This document shows, in pieces, positions 37,473 to 48,115 of a DNA stretch of 64,000 nucleotides (the first letter of the stretch is position 1; every line of letters begins with the position of its first letter). A program made the translations under genes and the position numbers. The notes under the pieces were generated by a model that worked only from the letters and a program-made list of their open reading frames with translations, was not told the origin of the DNA and searched no databases. The DNA is from Poronia punctata. Taxonomy: Eukaryota > Ascomycota > Sordariomycetes > Xylariales > Xylariaceae. The stretch is taken from the NCBI GenBank assembly GCA_022579005.1, contig MU401557.1, positions 62,001 through 126,000 on the forward strand. Reading direction: 5' to 3'.

Positions 37473-38267
37473 TCTTTTTAGTTTTCAATTTTCTTTTTCT
37501 TTACCGTCACCTTATTCTGTCCTTGGAACACTGACTGAATAAAAAGGGATATTTATTTTGACTGGAAATGGCCCAATCGACCACGGATAGTAAATCAATC
37601 CATCAGATAATGGCTATCATTTGCGTTCCCAGGATTACGAGTAATTACCGGACAGGTCGAACAATTCGCCGAGACACATCGGCCCCCCAGGTAAAATTGG
37701 TCTAGACCCCTTTCCCCGCATATGAAGCTCGACTACCGGTCTCAAGGTGGGGGATTCGGTGAGGGGGAGCTGTCCAACCTAGGTACTTATCTCCAACACA
37801 AGTTTGTTCATGTCCAGACAAGGCGCCGGGATCTTGTCTTCTTTTCCAAACATGTAAAAATTGACCAGACAGCTGGGAAAGGTATATAATATAAATCGCG
37901 ATTTCAGTACCAATTCATGTGACGATGGCGGGGTTGAAATGAATATCATCGGAGGGGTGCCTAGCGTGCTCGGCTCAAATAGATGCGGAACCGGTTCGGT
38001 TAGATAAGGCAGACATCGGTATAAAGTCTGGATAGGTACTGATAAACCCACCCGTCCTATGACCGGTTGTGGTAAACACTACCTACTCGTACCTTATCTA
38101 ACCTTGGGTCAATGGGACGGCGTTTTACGGATTACATGTCCCGATATTAATTACATAAACATTTATTAATATTTATACCGAACTGTATTTATTATCCAAG
38201 TATTTTTACTTTTCAACTCCATACAACACCTCACTTTTAAAGTCCTGACCTAACCCGGATCACAAAA
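37473..38267. promoter_or_regulatory. Upstream region of the pyruvate decarboxylase gene
   Basis: No gene. Near the ATG the DNA is AT-rich (TTATTAATATTTATACC near 38165), a possible core promoter. CGG half-sites around an AACCGGTT core occur at 37986-37999 (CGGAACCGGTTCGG), a kind of site that Zn2Cys6 proteins often bind. TACTCGTA copies lie at 37636 and 38084. Confidence 0.4.
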
Positions 38268-39989
38268 ATGCCAGACAGTATAAAACTCGCCGATTACATC
38301 TTCACCCGGCTCAAGCAGCTGGGCATCGACTCGGTGCACGGCGTACCGGGGGACTACAACCTCACGCTCCTAGACCACGTCGAACCCGCCGGGCTCCGAT
38401 GGGTCGGCAACGCCAACGAGTTGAACGCCGGGTACGCGGCTGACGGATACGCGCGCGTCAAGGGGATCAGCGCGCTCGTGACGACTTTCGGGGTGGGCGA
38501 ACTATCCGCCATCAACGCCATCGCCGGCGCGTATGCCGAGCGCGCGGGGATCGTGCACATCGTCGGTTCGCCCGATAGGGCGACGCAGGACGAGCGGAGA
38601 CCGGTCCACCATACGTTTAATGATGGCGAGTATGGGAGGTTCGCGCAGATGGCCGCGCCCGTGTCGGTTGTGCAGGTCGATTTGAAGGATCCCAGGACGA
38701 GTCCCGAACTGGTGGATTATGCGCTGACGCAGTGCTTGTTGCATAGTCGGCCCGTGTATATCCAGGTTCCGGTCGATATGGTGGCGGTGTCGGTTTCGGC
38801 GGAGAGGTTGGGCTCGGAGATACGATTACCGGAGGTCTCGCCCGCGGCACTTGGTGGTGAGGCGATAAATGAGGTTCTGGAGAAAGTGTATGCTGCCAAG
38901 CAGCCCATCATCTTTGTCGACGGTGAGACGAGAGCGTTTGGGCTTGTGGATGTGGTGCAGAAGTTGGTGGAGGCTACGGGATGGCCTACGTTTTCGAGTG
39001 CGTTTGGTTGGGGTCTTATTGATGAGACGGCGTCAAATGTCCACGGGATATACAGGGGTCGCTTCGATGCCCCTGCCGTGACGAAATTCGTCGACGAGGC
39101 GGATCTTATCTTGTGCTTTGGTGCACACTTCAGTACGACGAACAGCTACGCCAGTACCAGTATACCCAACCCTCAGAAGACGATCAGCATTAACAATACC
39201 GAGGTAAAGATTGGGGGTCGGATCTTCAGGGATATCCCGGCTCGGTTTGCGACAGCACAGCTTCTTGAAAAGTTGGACAGATCCAAAATACACACTTACA
39301 CACCATATCCGGACCTTTCCCGGCCTCGTCTTGAGGGGTACTCTGACGCGTTGAAGGATAAAGCCGTCACTCAGGCCACATTCTGGCCCATGGCAAATAG
39401 CATACTGCAACCCGGCGATATCATAATGGGCGAGACAGGTAGTCCCGGATACGGAACTCGGGAGCTGGTCTTACCAAAACACTCGCGCACATTCCTACCA
39501 GTGACGTGGTTGTCGATCGGATACATGATGGGTGCGGCACAGGGGGCCGCACTAGCACAACACGAGTTGATATCGTCTTCCAAATACCACGGTATCTCGA
39601 ACGCCCGGACGGTATTGTTTATCGGAGACGGAAGTTTCCAAATGACGGCTCAAGAGTTGGGCACCATTATCCGTCACAATCTGAATGTCACCGTGTTCCT
39701 GATCAATAACGACGGCTACACCATCGAACGCGTCATCCACGGCTTGAAGCAGGGGTACAACGACGTCCCCCATTGGAGATATACGCAGGCCCCTAGCTTC
39801 TTTGGTGCGAAAGAGGATGTATTCACCGCTACTGTCAGGACGTGTGGCGAGTTGCAGAATGTGCTAGAGTCCGAAGCTCTACGAAAGGGCGACGGGGTCA
39901 AGTTTGTGGAAGTAATCTTGGAGCGAGAAGATGTACTCCCCGGTCCCCTAAAATGGCTCCTAGATACACAGCTGGGAAAGTCAAAATAG
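38268..39989 (+). CDS. Pyruvate decarboxylase-type thiamine diphosphate enzyme
   Basis: An intronless 573-residue protein, the usual PDC length. It should decarboxylate pyruvate or another 2-oxo acid to an aldehyde with thiamine diphosphate and Mg2+. All catalytic residues of yeast PDC are present: D29 in GDYN (yeast D28), E51 in NANELNAGYAADGYAR, H114-H115, and E487 in NNDGYTIE (yeast E477). The cofactor motif is GDGS (453) to NND (480-482). The regulatory cysteine of yeast Pdc1 (C221) is absent (TRAFG around 221-225), so substrate activation may differ. The lack of introns and the gene context suggest a paralogue rather than the housekeeping enzyme. It is tail-to-tail with an aldehyde dehydrogenase gene, 94 bases away, which could oxidise its product. 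Indolepyruvate or phenylpyruvate decarboxylase activity is possible. Confidence 0.95.
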   Translation: MPDSIKLADYIFTRLKQLGIDSVHGVPGDYNLTLLDHVEPAGLRWVGNANELNAGYAADGYARVKGISALVTTFGVGELSAINAIAGAYAERAGIVHIVGSPDRATQDERRPVHHTFNDGEYGRFAQMAAPVSVVQVDLKDPRTSPELVDYALTQCLLHSRPVYIQVPVDMVAVSVSAERLGSEIRLPEVSPAALGGEAINEVLEKVYAAKQPIIFVDGETRAFGLVDVVQKLVEATGWPTFSSAFGWGLIDETASNVHGIYRGRFDAPAVTKFVDEADLILCFGAHFSTTNSYASTSIPNPQKTISINNTEVKIGGRIFRDIPARFATAQLLEKLDRSKIHTYTPYPDLSRPRLEGYSDALKDKAVTQATFWPMANSILQPGDIIMGETGSPGYGTRELVLPKHSRTFLPVTWLSIGYMMGAAQGAALAQHELISSSKYHGISNARTVLFIGDGSFQMTAQELGTIIRHNLNVTVFLINNDGYTIERVIHGLKQGYNDVPHWRYTQAPSFFGAKEDVFTATVRTCGELQNVLESEALRKGDGVKFVEVILEREDVLPGPLKWLLDTQLGKSK

Positions 39990-40083
39990 GTTATATAGTT
40001 TAATGGGCAGAAGAACAACCATCCCACTTCCGAAGGGATTATTCGACAACTCTGATTTTCCGTTGGGTCCGTCCTTTAGCATG

Positions 40084-41902
40084 CTAGCAAAGTGAGACTA
40101 CTTTGGTCTGAACCCAATCCATCAAACCCTCTCGCCCATTCTCGATACCCTGTCCGCTTTCTGCATCAAGATGTTAGCCTTCAGATTCGATTAAAGCTAG
40201 CTTTAGACTAGCGTAGACGGTAGATGGAAAGAAAGAAAGGGGGAGAACGTACGTTTCCAGCCGGTCAATGGTACCTTTGGACTTGGAAGTCCGACGCCAT
40301 TGACCTGAACGCTACCGGCTTCCAACAAACGCGAGAAGCGCATGGCTCGAGTGATATCTCTAGTATAGAGGGATGCTGCAAGTCCAAACTCTGAATCGTT
40401 CGCTAGTCTCAACGCTTCCTCCTCGGTCCGAAAACGTGAGATGACGAGCACCGGTCCAAAGATCTCATCCCGGAGTATGCGGGCATCAGGTGATGGATCG
40501 ACAAAAACTGTAGGCTGCACATAGCAACCTTTGGTCCCCACCGACGAGCCACCACAGAGTAGAGTGGCTTCTGCCTTTCCAGACTTGATATAAGAGAGCA
40601 CGGTTTCCCTTTGCCGATGATTGTACAATGGCGACGACACCGTTGACTCCGAAAATGGGCTACCGCACAATGTCGACACATGCGCCTCGGCGACGGCCTT
40701 GACTCTTGTGATGACATCGTCTGCTATCAACTCGTGCACATAAACACGCGTGCCGAGAACACAGCCCTGGCCATTCATCACTAGGAACGTCATGATACCC
40801 GCTACTGCTTTCTCGATGTCGGCATCGGCGAAGACGGTGACAGGCGACTTTCCACCTAGTTCAAGGGTCACGCTCTTTAAGTTCGATCGTGCTGATGCCA
40901 TTTGCACGCGCCTACCAACCTCGACGCTCCCGGTGAAACTTATCTTGCGAACCCTCATGTGTGCTGCCAAGGCCTCGCCAGCCTCTGCACCGCCTGTAAG
41001 ACAGTTGATGACGCCGGCCGGGATTCCGGCCTCGTTGGCCAGAGATGCCATGTAGAGGGTCGATAGGGGGTTCACCTCGCTCGTCTTGATAATCATGACG
41101 TTTCCACATGCTAGGGCTGGAGCGAGCTTCATCGCCATCGTTATTATCGGCGAGTTGAACGGGACAATGCCGACACAGACACCCCAAGCCTGATGGAGTG
41201 TATACTATCGAACGGGTTAGTATTGGAAGGAGCCGATGAAAGGGGGTGTCTTGGAATTATGAGTGTACCTTTAAAGCGTCATCTGTTGATACCAGGACCT
41301 CGCCATTGACACTCTCAATCAAGTTTGCGTTGTCTTATGTCGCGAGTAAGTCGACCAGTTCGTCTCCATCGGGACAAGGGGCAAGGGGCAAGGGGCAAGC
41401 TGGGATGAATCATGATACTCACAGGTGAACAATTCCGCGGCCAGGTCAACTTCAAAGTTGCAAAATCCAATCTCCTTTCCCGTCAAAATTGCTTCAAGCC
41501 AATGTAGTTGTGCCCGATTGTTCCGAATGAGTTGGCCGTATTTAATGAGAGCATCTCTTCGGGCTTTCTAGTTGTTCGTCAGTATCATCAATCACCAACT
41601 TGATATCGAAAGCTCACGTCATCCATAGCCTGCCAAGCTTTGTAACCTTCCTCGGCCGCATCGACGGTCTGGTCTACGTCGTTTGAGTTTGACCACTGGA
41701 GTTCTATAAGCCGTTTAGTGGTTATACTCGGTGTCATTAGTGATGGGTGCCCACCTGTTGTAACTACAGCATCGTTGACGGAAGAGATAAGAGTGTGTTT
41801 CTCGCTGTCGGCACTGTCTACGTATTTCCCTCCGATAAAAGCTCGAACGGGTATCGGATACTGGTCGAGGGGGAAATCCGGGGTGACGAAAGAGTTCGTC
41901 AT
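40084..41902 (-). CDS. Aldehyde dehydrogenase (NAD(P)+), six exons
   Basis: Minus-strand exons 41902-41755, 41703-41618, 41567-41423, 41333-41269, 41204-40253 and 40160-40084 join in phase into 490 residues, typical for this superfamily. It oxidises an aldehyde to the acid. Key residues are visible: PFN near 163-165, K174, FTGS at 238-241, the general base E263 in LELGGKSP, and the nucleophile C296 in MNGQGC. The last exon supplies the conserved SGQGIENGREGL end and a QTKVV tail. Introns are 50-92 nt. The first (51 nt) has no stop and keeps frame, so its retention would only insert 17 residues. Intron 4 contains a GGGGCAA repeat (41375-41399). It is convergent with the decarboxylase gene and divergent from the Zn2Cys6 regulator. 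The product of the neighbouring decarboxylase is a natural substrate candidate (inference). Confidence 0.92.
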
Positions 41903-43254
41903 GTTGTGCGTTTAGGTGTGTTGGACGCTACCCGAACAGGACTAAATAAAAACACAAGAGGAATGGTACGAATACGGAGTGGAAGACGAATCTGATGAAC
42001 TGGAAGAGATCGTGCTCCCATCTCATCCGGGTCTCGAGGTCTTCCATTTATACAACTTGTGTGCCATGGCCCATGGCCCCATGGTTGATACCCACTCATG
42101 TTCGGCCGAGGAAGGGAAATCAGCCGGAAACCACGACGACAATAATTCAAAAGTTTCACCGACGGCGTATGGAATGGTATTAGCTCTTAATCATCGACCA
42201 TTGTCCGGGTCAATATCGTCGGAGATTTCCGCCGACCATAGTACGGTCACTGTTCGATGTCGCGGGCTTGCAGTGGAGCAAACGAAATCCTTCGGCGGAG
42301 GAGCATCTATAGTGGAGTCATCGTCGGCGGAAGTAATGTTGGTTATTTGTGATATTTATGCCGCTTCTTGGAGAAATTGTCCCTTCACTTGCCTGTGTAT
42401 CTACAATGCTCCTGTCGTCAGACACGTGTTGTCAATATAAAGGCATTCTACATGACGAAGCTGTGATGCTCCTCGAGAGAGTGCGTTGACTGTTACCAAG
42501 GGTTAGGTGCCCGAGGTAGTCGCTATACCTGCTATGAGACCGCTAGAGGTAGCTCTGCAAACGACAGCAAGGCTACTTTTAAAGTAAGTAACAAACGCAT
42601 ATTTACCTGCGAAAGAGGGATTTGGAAGAGCATAGCTGTAAAACTGAATGAATACCTAGAAGCCCAAAGATGACGAGGGATGATCGGACTGAAGTCTTCC
42701 ATTGCACTTGAAGGGGGGTTGGTCGAGGTCTTGTAGGCAGGAGCGATAGGGGTGGTACCGCACTTTAGTGATCCTCTCCAGTTGTAGGGGCCCCTAGCTA
42801 CAAGCGAATTAACCGCTAGGACTCGCCAAAGACACCAATCTCCTCGCTCCCCTTGTAGGGGGAGGGCACGGATCTGGCCACGTACTTACCTACTGTACAA
42901 ATAAGAGTGTCTTTTGCAGTCGAAGCAATAAATTCCTCCATTACATCTACATATCAATATCCACACCAATCTAACTAATACATCCTGTAGCAAGGACGGT
43001 CACCTAATATCTCATCCTCATCCACCTTCCCAACGTAGGTACTTTGCTGTAACTCATCAAGTTAGACTATAACTTCAATAAGCAGTCCCATTGCTACATG
43101 GCCAACTGGCTGATTCTCGGCCAGACACAAACGCTAGGAAGTTCATCGTGAGTTCACACAATACCACACAAGGAATACGGTCCTCGATCCCAGAACCCTA
43201 GTAGCCCCAAGTAGCCCTACCTAAGGTCTAGACGCGGATATCCCACACGCTTGT
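41903..43254. promoter_or_regulatory. Divergent promoter between ALDH and Zn2Cys6 regulator
   Basis: A 1.35-kb non-coding interval serves both genes. It contains three copies of TCGGCGGA: inverted at 42228-42235, direct at 42292-42299 and 42324-42331. A CGG-N6-CCG arrangement lies at 42220-42231. Such CGG half-sites fit binding by a Zn2Cys6 protein. A 150-codon frame at 41979-42440 starts with GTG and has no domain. Confidence 0.5.
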
Positions 43255-45576
43255 ATGCTGTGGCCAATGGAACCCCAGGAAGGAAAGCCCCGAGGGGCCC
43301 GAGGTCGGCCGGAGCCACACGGGAGGAAGATTCGCAAAGGCACCACAAGTTGCTGGGAGTGTGAGACTTGGCCGGCATGATCTGCCATTCATCTAGTGCT
43401 TACAGATATTGATGTTACCATAGGCAAGAAGAGGAAACAACGGTGTTATCTTACGGACGACCAGAGCCGTGTCTGCGTTTCTTGCTGGCGACGTGGAAAA
43501 GCCTGCGTGACTCAGGAATTCGACGATCCCGTTGCCGGCGTGGGGGATCTCGGCGCCACAATCAGCCAAAGTGAACCGTCTTCCACGTCACATACTTTAG
43601 CACGAACGGTCGAGGAAGAAAGCGCCAGCGAGCATCGTCATGGTGATGCTTCTACTGTAGCTCCCAATAGTGGCCATGGGGAACCCAGTTTGGATTTCTT
43701 TAACGCTACTTTAGTAAGCAGAGTTTCACATCGTCTCTAAATAATACTAACCGTGACTAGGTCAAGGTGGCCGACCCTTACACTGACTTCAGTACGGCCC
43801 TCGATCCGTCCTTGCCTACGGATGGTAGTATCAGTCGCGTACTCTACAATGCCCTACCGACTCAGCACGATGCGGATCTGATTATAGGGGCCGGCTATAC
43901 GCCGGAATTCTTACAGCTTTTTGTTCTGTCATATGACAGGATATTCGCTGGCGACATGAAATCTGCTACTGAGCTGTCCAGACTACCCAAGCCCACCGAT
44001 CACCCAGTCTTGCTAGCGCGGACCTTGTTGTATCTCGCCAATGGAATCCAAAACCTCCACCCATCTACGTTCGATATAACCTCGGTAAGCTTGGGGGGCT
44101 CGTTAGACTCGGCAATGGCACGGTATGTCGATCTGGCTTCGAGGATGGTAACAAGTAACGAGACCATGCTCATGTCACTGGAAGGTCTGGAATGCTTGAT
44201 ACTAGAGGCCGTCTACCACATCCACGCCGGAAGCTTTCGTCATGCTTGGCTTGTGGTTAGACGAGCCATTGGCCTGGCACAATTGATGGGCTTGCATCTG
44301 GGCCATACATCTGGTTTCCCAGTCTTGGATCCTCAGACCCTGTCTATGCCTATGATGATGTGGTATCGCATAGTAGGCCAAGATCGGTATCTTTCTTTGG
44401 TCCTCGGATTGCCTCCTTCTACCATGGAGGACTATTCCTTTGTGCACCATCCTCACATGCCCGACGATTGCACTACTGGACAACTCGAACGCCGACATTA
44501 CGATATAATGGGAGAAATGGCTACTCAGTCAGCCCGCCACAGCACACTGGTCGGAGACGATTTCGCGCAGAACCTCGCTCGCGAGCTTAAGACAGCAGCA
44601 GAAGACATCCCTACGAGCTGGTGGCTGGTTCCGAGGTCCAACTACAGTCGGACGAATGGAAGGATGGACGATGCAAGAAGCCCCGAAGACGTAGGCCGCG
44701 TTACGGTGCAAATCAACCACTTGAATCTTCTTGCAATGTTGCATTTGCCATCCGTGCTTGTCGGCAAGGGATTACCATCCGACGAGGACGAATTACTCGT
44801 CTGTCTAAGTTGTAGCCGCGAGCTTTTGAGCAGGTATATCCGGCTCAGGTGCATGCGTGTGGCCCCATTCTGCTGTCGAATGGTCGACTTTGGTGCCTTT
44901 ACAGCCTGTGTTGCCATGCTCTCGGCCCATATCAGTCGAGACCCAAGCCTTTCCAATCGATTGTCTTCTCTCGGCATCCATCATTCCGGCGACCGTGCCC
45001 TGGTAGACGAAACAGTAGGGCTTATGCTAGAAGCTAGTGTTTTGGGCAATGGCACCGACGTCCTCCGAAAGACTGTCGAAATCTTGAAGTGTTTATCCGC
45101 CATCGAGGAAGAGGTGGTTGCGAGGAGAAGAGGCCCAGCTAACCAGTGCACAACCACACGGGGCCCGGAAAAGATTGTTCGGATGAAAGTGCCGTTTGTC
45201 GGTGACGTTTTCATTAGCGCGAGCGGTGTCACGGTTAGGTCGTCCACCTCTTCTTCTACGGGAAATGGCGTCTCGGCCCCAGAAGTCGGTCCCTGGCATA
45301 GTTCACCGGACTTGCCTTTCTCACCATCATTTTTCCTACATGAGAATGATAACATCCAGGCAGATGGTGGATGGGCGGATATGGGCCAACTTGGCCACCC
45401 TAGGGAAGAGGCCCTGGTAAATTCCGCAGACTCAACAATACCCTGCATTGGCGCGGCTCGTACTACCATTCACAGGTATGTTGGATGACCATCGTTGGAT
45501 TCTAAAGTAGGACCATTGCCACAAATCTACCCGGGCGAACAATCCTAGTACTGACTATTGCAGATTCTCTATATGA
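43255..45576 (+). CDS. Zn(II)2Cys6 transcription factor
   Basis: Exons 43255-43360, 43424-43713, 43761-45475 and 45564-45576 give 707 residues. The first intron splits the codon of the second cysteine. Spliced, the cluster is C33-x2-C36-x6-C43-x9-C53-x2-C56-x6-C63, a perfect binuclear zinc motif. A low-complexity linker follows, then a fungal-specific middle homology region (about 200-450), seen for example in VVRRAIGLAQLMGLHL. The protein is nuclear and should bind CGG half-sites. The start could also be the in-frame ATG at 43267, which has the better context. The last intron (AG-GTATGT donor, TACTGAC branch, CAG acceptor) is strong; without it the protein would end at 45488. Divergence from the aldehyde dehydrogenase suggests a pathway-specific regulator (inference). 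Confidence 0.92.
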
Positions 45577-45924
45577 GCCCCCCTTCCACCGAGAAAATGC
45601 GAAAACGTGCCTATACACGGTCAAATTGTTGGAATGGGAGTTTTCCACTTGACAATGCCCATTTACCGGTTGTCAGGAATCCTTCTTAAACGTAATCGAC
45701 GAATGCACTACACGATACGTTCCACGGCGACGACCGGCTATCCCTGCATAGGGCAGTTATGTGCCCCGAGTTGCGGTCATATCAGTACGACCAACAGGAA
45801 TGCGCTGCACGAATTCACCTGTGACGCAAGTCTATAAAGGAATGGCCGTCCCCAGAAGACTACGACAGCCGTTTGTCTTCTCATTAGCAGATTTCTACCC
45901 TTCAAATATTTTGCTTTACCAACG
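45577..45924. other. Short intergenic stretch
   Basis: Nothing supported. It probably holds the regulator 3' UTR and the promoter of the small gene that follows. Confidence 0.4.
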
Positions 45925-46183
45925 ATGGACTCTAAAGACCCTAAAGACCCTATGAACCCTGGCTCTGCGTCGCCATTGCGCGGAATTAACCGCGTCAACG
46001 TATCGTTCGATCCCCAGAAGAAGACTACTCGGGAAGAATACGGCGACGATTCCAGAGACAAGTCCACGGACAAAGATGTGCCCAATAATAGGTAATCTAC
46101 CCCTTCTACCCAATGAGATTATGAGTACAGTCTGACAATGGCGTAGCATTGATGAGAAACCAAAAGAGAAAGCAAAGAAGTAG
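45925..46183 (+). CDS. Small hydrophilic protein of unknown function (67 aa)
   Basis: Two exons, 45925-46091 and 46147-46183, join AG with C to make a Ser codon and end in TAG. The product is highly charged (Lys, Asp and Glu rich), with a KDPKDP repeat at the start and a KPKEKAKK basic end. There is no signal peptide or membrane segment, and it is probably disordered. The intron is 55 nt with GTAATC and GCGTAG borders. The neat frame, intron and composition suggest a real small gene. I do not recognise the family. Transcript evidence would be needed for certainty. Confidence 0.55.
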
Positions 46184-47106
46184 GTAGAGAACATGGCAGA
46201 GGATAGGTAGGGTTTCCGAGTAAGGGCATGATTGGGAGGCTGCGTTTTGTTCAATCTGCTAAAGTCTACATACTGGAAGGTCTCACCCTACGCCCTTTTC
46301 GTCCCGGGAAGACTTGTTTTGCCACAAAGATTTACATTGCGATTCAAATGTAGACTGTCGGCATATTAAACTCCTTCGTGTCCTGAAGGACGTTGAGTCG
46401 ATGTGTCTCGTTTCAGACTCTCAAAGGGGTGGTGACGACATGGGATCGGTCTTTTCTTGGGAAGTTTTCATGGCGGATATTTCAGAGGATATCGCTAAAA
46501 TGGGCATTTCAGCAGTAAGAAGTTCGGGATAGGCGTTGACTTGATAAGAACTACCGAGATCTAGGTCTTAATAGATGGTGTTTCATTTAATCCTTAGGAT
46601 AGTGTCATATCATAATGTGTCGTCCTAATTGTGATACTCGTCCATTTGCTCTTGTGAATATTTGTATATGCGGCTCAATTTGCTCATGCACCAACGGACT
46701 TTACTTTACCCCCACCATCTGCAAACAGGGCACCACCCAACCCCCTTTTATAGGTCTCCAGTAGCGCCGTAGGGCTGAAACCACCGGTGGAGCCGTTGAT
46801 GCACCCACCCACGTGGGTTTCTCACGATTAACCGAATCAAGCTTCAGGTCCAAACACAAGATCAGGGCAAAGCAAAGAATGAAACATTGGCAACTTTTAG
46901 AGTAGAGAATAATTCCTGTTCCCGGGACAAAACACCTCGTGTATAAACAGGATAATGTCGGTCCCGTTTACTTCCATATCTGTGTATACCTTAGGTAGAC
47001 TAATCCTTCTAGGATATACAAGTTAAGTAGTCAGTGATGCCGAAAACAATTATATGACAAATGTCCTAGGAATAAAATATTGGTAAAAATACAGACAGAT
47101 TCTTCC
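46184..47106. other. Intergenic DNA
   Basis: No supported gene. A frame near 46314-46532 begins with TTG and has no motif. The 400 bases before the 5S gene contain only short frames. Confidence 0.45.
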
Positions 47107-47226
47107 ACGTACGACCATACCCACTAGAAAACTCGGGGTCCCGTCCGCTCCCCCATAGATAAGCTGGTGAGGGCCAAATTAGTAGTTGGGTCGGTGACGA
47201 CCAGCGAATCCTTGGTGTTGTACGTT
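47107..47226 (+). rRNA. 5S ribosomal RNA
   Basis: A 120-base gene closely follows the dispersed 5S sequence of filamentous ascomycetes: the start ACGTACGACCATA, the conserved GAAAAC and TCCCGTCCGCTC segments, then AGTAGTTGGGT and CCAGCGAATC, and the end TGTTGTACGTT. Helix I pairs 5' CGTACGAC with 3' GTTGTACG. The loop E arm reads TCGGTGACGA, where the common fungal form is TGGGTGACCA; the two changes compensate, so the stem is kept. A T-rich run follows as terminator. It is a single dispersed copy, not part of an rDNA array, as in Neurospora. Confidence 0.95.
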
Positions 47227-47691
47227 TTTCTTTTTGGCATGCTTTTTTTTGATCATAGGATGAAACGTCTGAATCACCGAGGGCGCGGTGGAATGTTGTT
47301 AATAATAAATTTTCAGGCCTTACGACGGAGGAAATATGTCAGCTCACATTCTCAACATATTAAATTCGATATCGAGGAATTGAAATATCCCCTAGCGACA
47401 ACAACAAGGCGTCTGGCACACTTATGTAATAAATGTTGGTCTTCTTTGTCAAAAGTCGGGGGGGGTACCTAGAACGCGTGTTAGGATTGTTGGTCGCACA
47501 ATGTGACAAAGGAAGGGTACCTCTTGCAAAGTCACCCCGTGTATATATCAAAGTGTTGACATTCGACCATTTATAGAATGCGTAGGATTTTTAGATATCG
47601 TTTCTTGTGTATTGAGTTGTCCCTACTACCACATCAGAAGTCAAAAAAAAAACGTTGTCACTACATTGCTGGCCAAGTAGATCATATAAAA
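47227..47691. other. 5S 3' flank and intergenic DNA
   Basis: It begins with the T-rich 5S terminator (TTTCTTTTTGG). No gene is supported. It carries a GTACCTA word near 47465. Confidence 0.4.
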
Positions 47692-48115
47692 ATGGGATGC
47701 GCCCCGTCCAAGCCAGATAGAAAGCCGAACCGCCATCCGGATCGTAATCATGCCAGCACTCACGGACATTCAGCTCGATATGAATCTAGAAAGCCAGCTA
47801 CAAGCGCGGGCAAGCTTACCAACGTACGTCCGCAGCAGCAATATCCTCAGAGAGCGGCACGCAGAGACGGTGGTCGCAGTGCTACTCAGAGGGGCCATTA
47901 TCCTGACTTAAGTCTAAACACCAATACCAAGTAAGTGTCACTCAACTCTGTTTGGGACGTGGATTCGGCTGATTCTTTATGACAGTAGTGGGCCAGCTCG
48001 GGTTACAGAGGTGTCACCATTGACATCAGTTCCTGGGTCTCCTCTCGAGGTCTCGCCTATGAGTCCGACTTATGCCGTTCCGAGAGACTTTTATAATCAA
48101 CGGAGACAACATTAG
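47692..48115 (+). CDS. Small N-terminally lipid-anchored protein, predicted (122 aa)
   Basis: Two exons, 47692-47930 and 47986-48115, give 122 residues; the junction makes an Asn codon and the stop is TAG. The protein starts MGCAPS: Gly2 with Ser6 fits N-myristoylation and Cys3 fits palmitoylation, as on many small membrane-associated signalling proteins. The rest is basic, His/Arg/Pro/Ser-rich and probably disordered, ending RDFYNQRRQH. The intron (55 nt, GTAAGT donor, GACAG acceptor) supports real splicing. ATG 47692 is preferred over the longer frame upstream because it creates the lipidation motif. The role is unknown. Confidence 0.65.

Noticed and set aside
41979..42440. 153-codon plus-strand frame in the ALDH/regulator promoter
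   Set aside because: It starts with GTG, lacks any domain and overlaps the promoter motifs; a good ATG occurs only far inside.
32253..45576. Secondary-metabolite gene cluster
   Set aside because: SDR, ALDH and Zn2Cys6 genes occur, but there is no PKS, NRPS, terpene synthase, P450 or other core enzyme.
46314..46532. 72-codon frame
   Set aside because: It begins with TTG and has no domain or splice partner.
47167..47472. 101-codon frame
   Set aside because: It overlaps the 3' half of the 5S rRNA gene, so it is not a protein gene.
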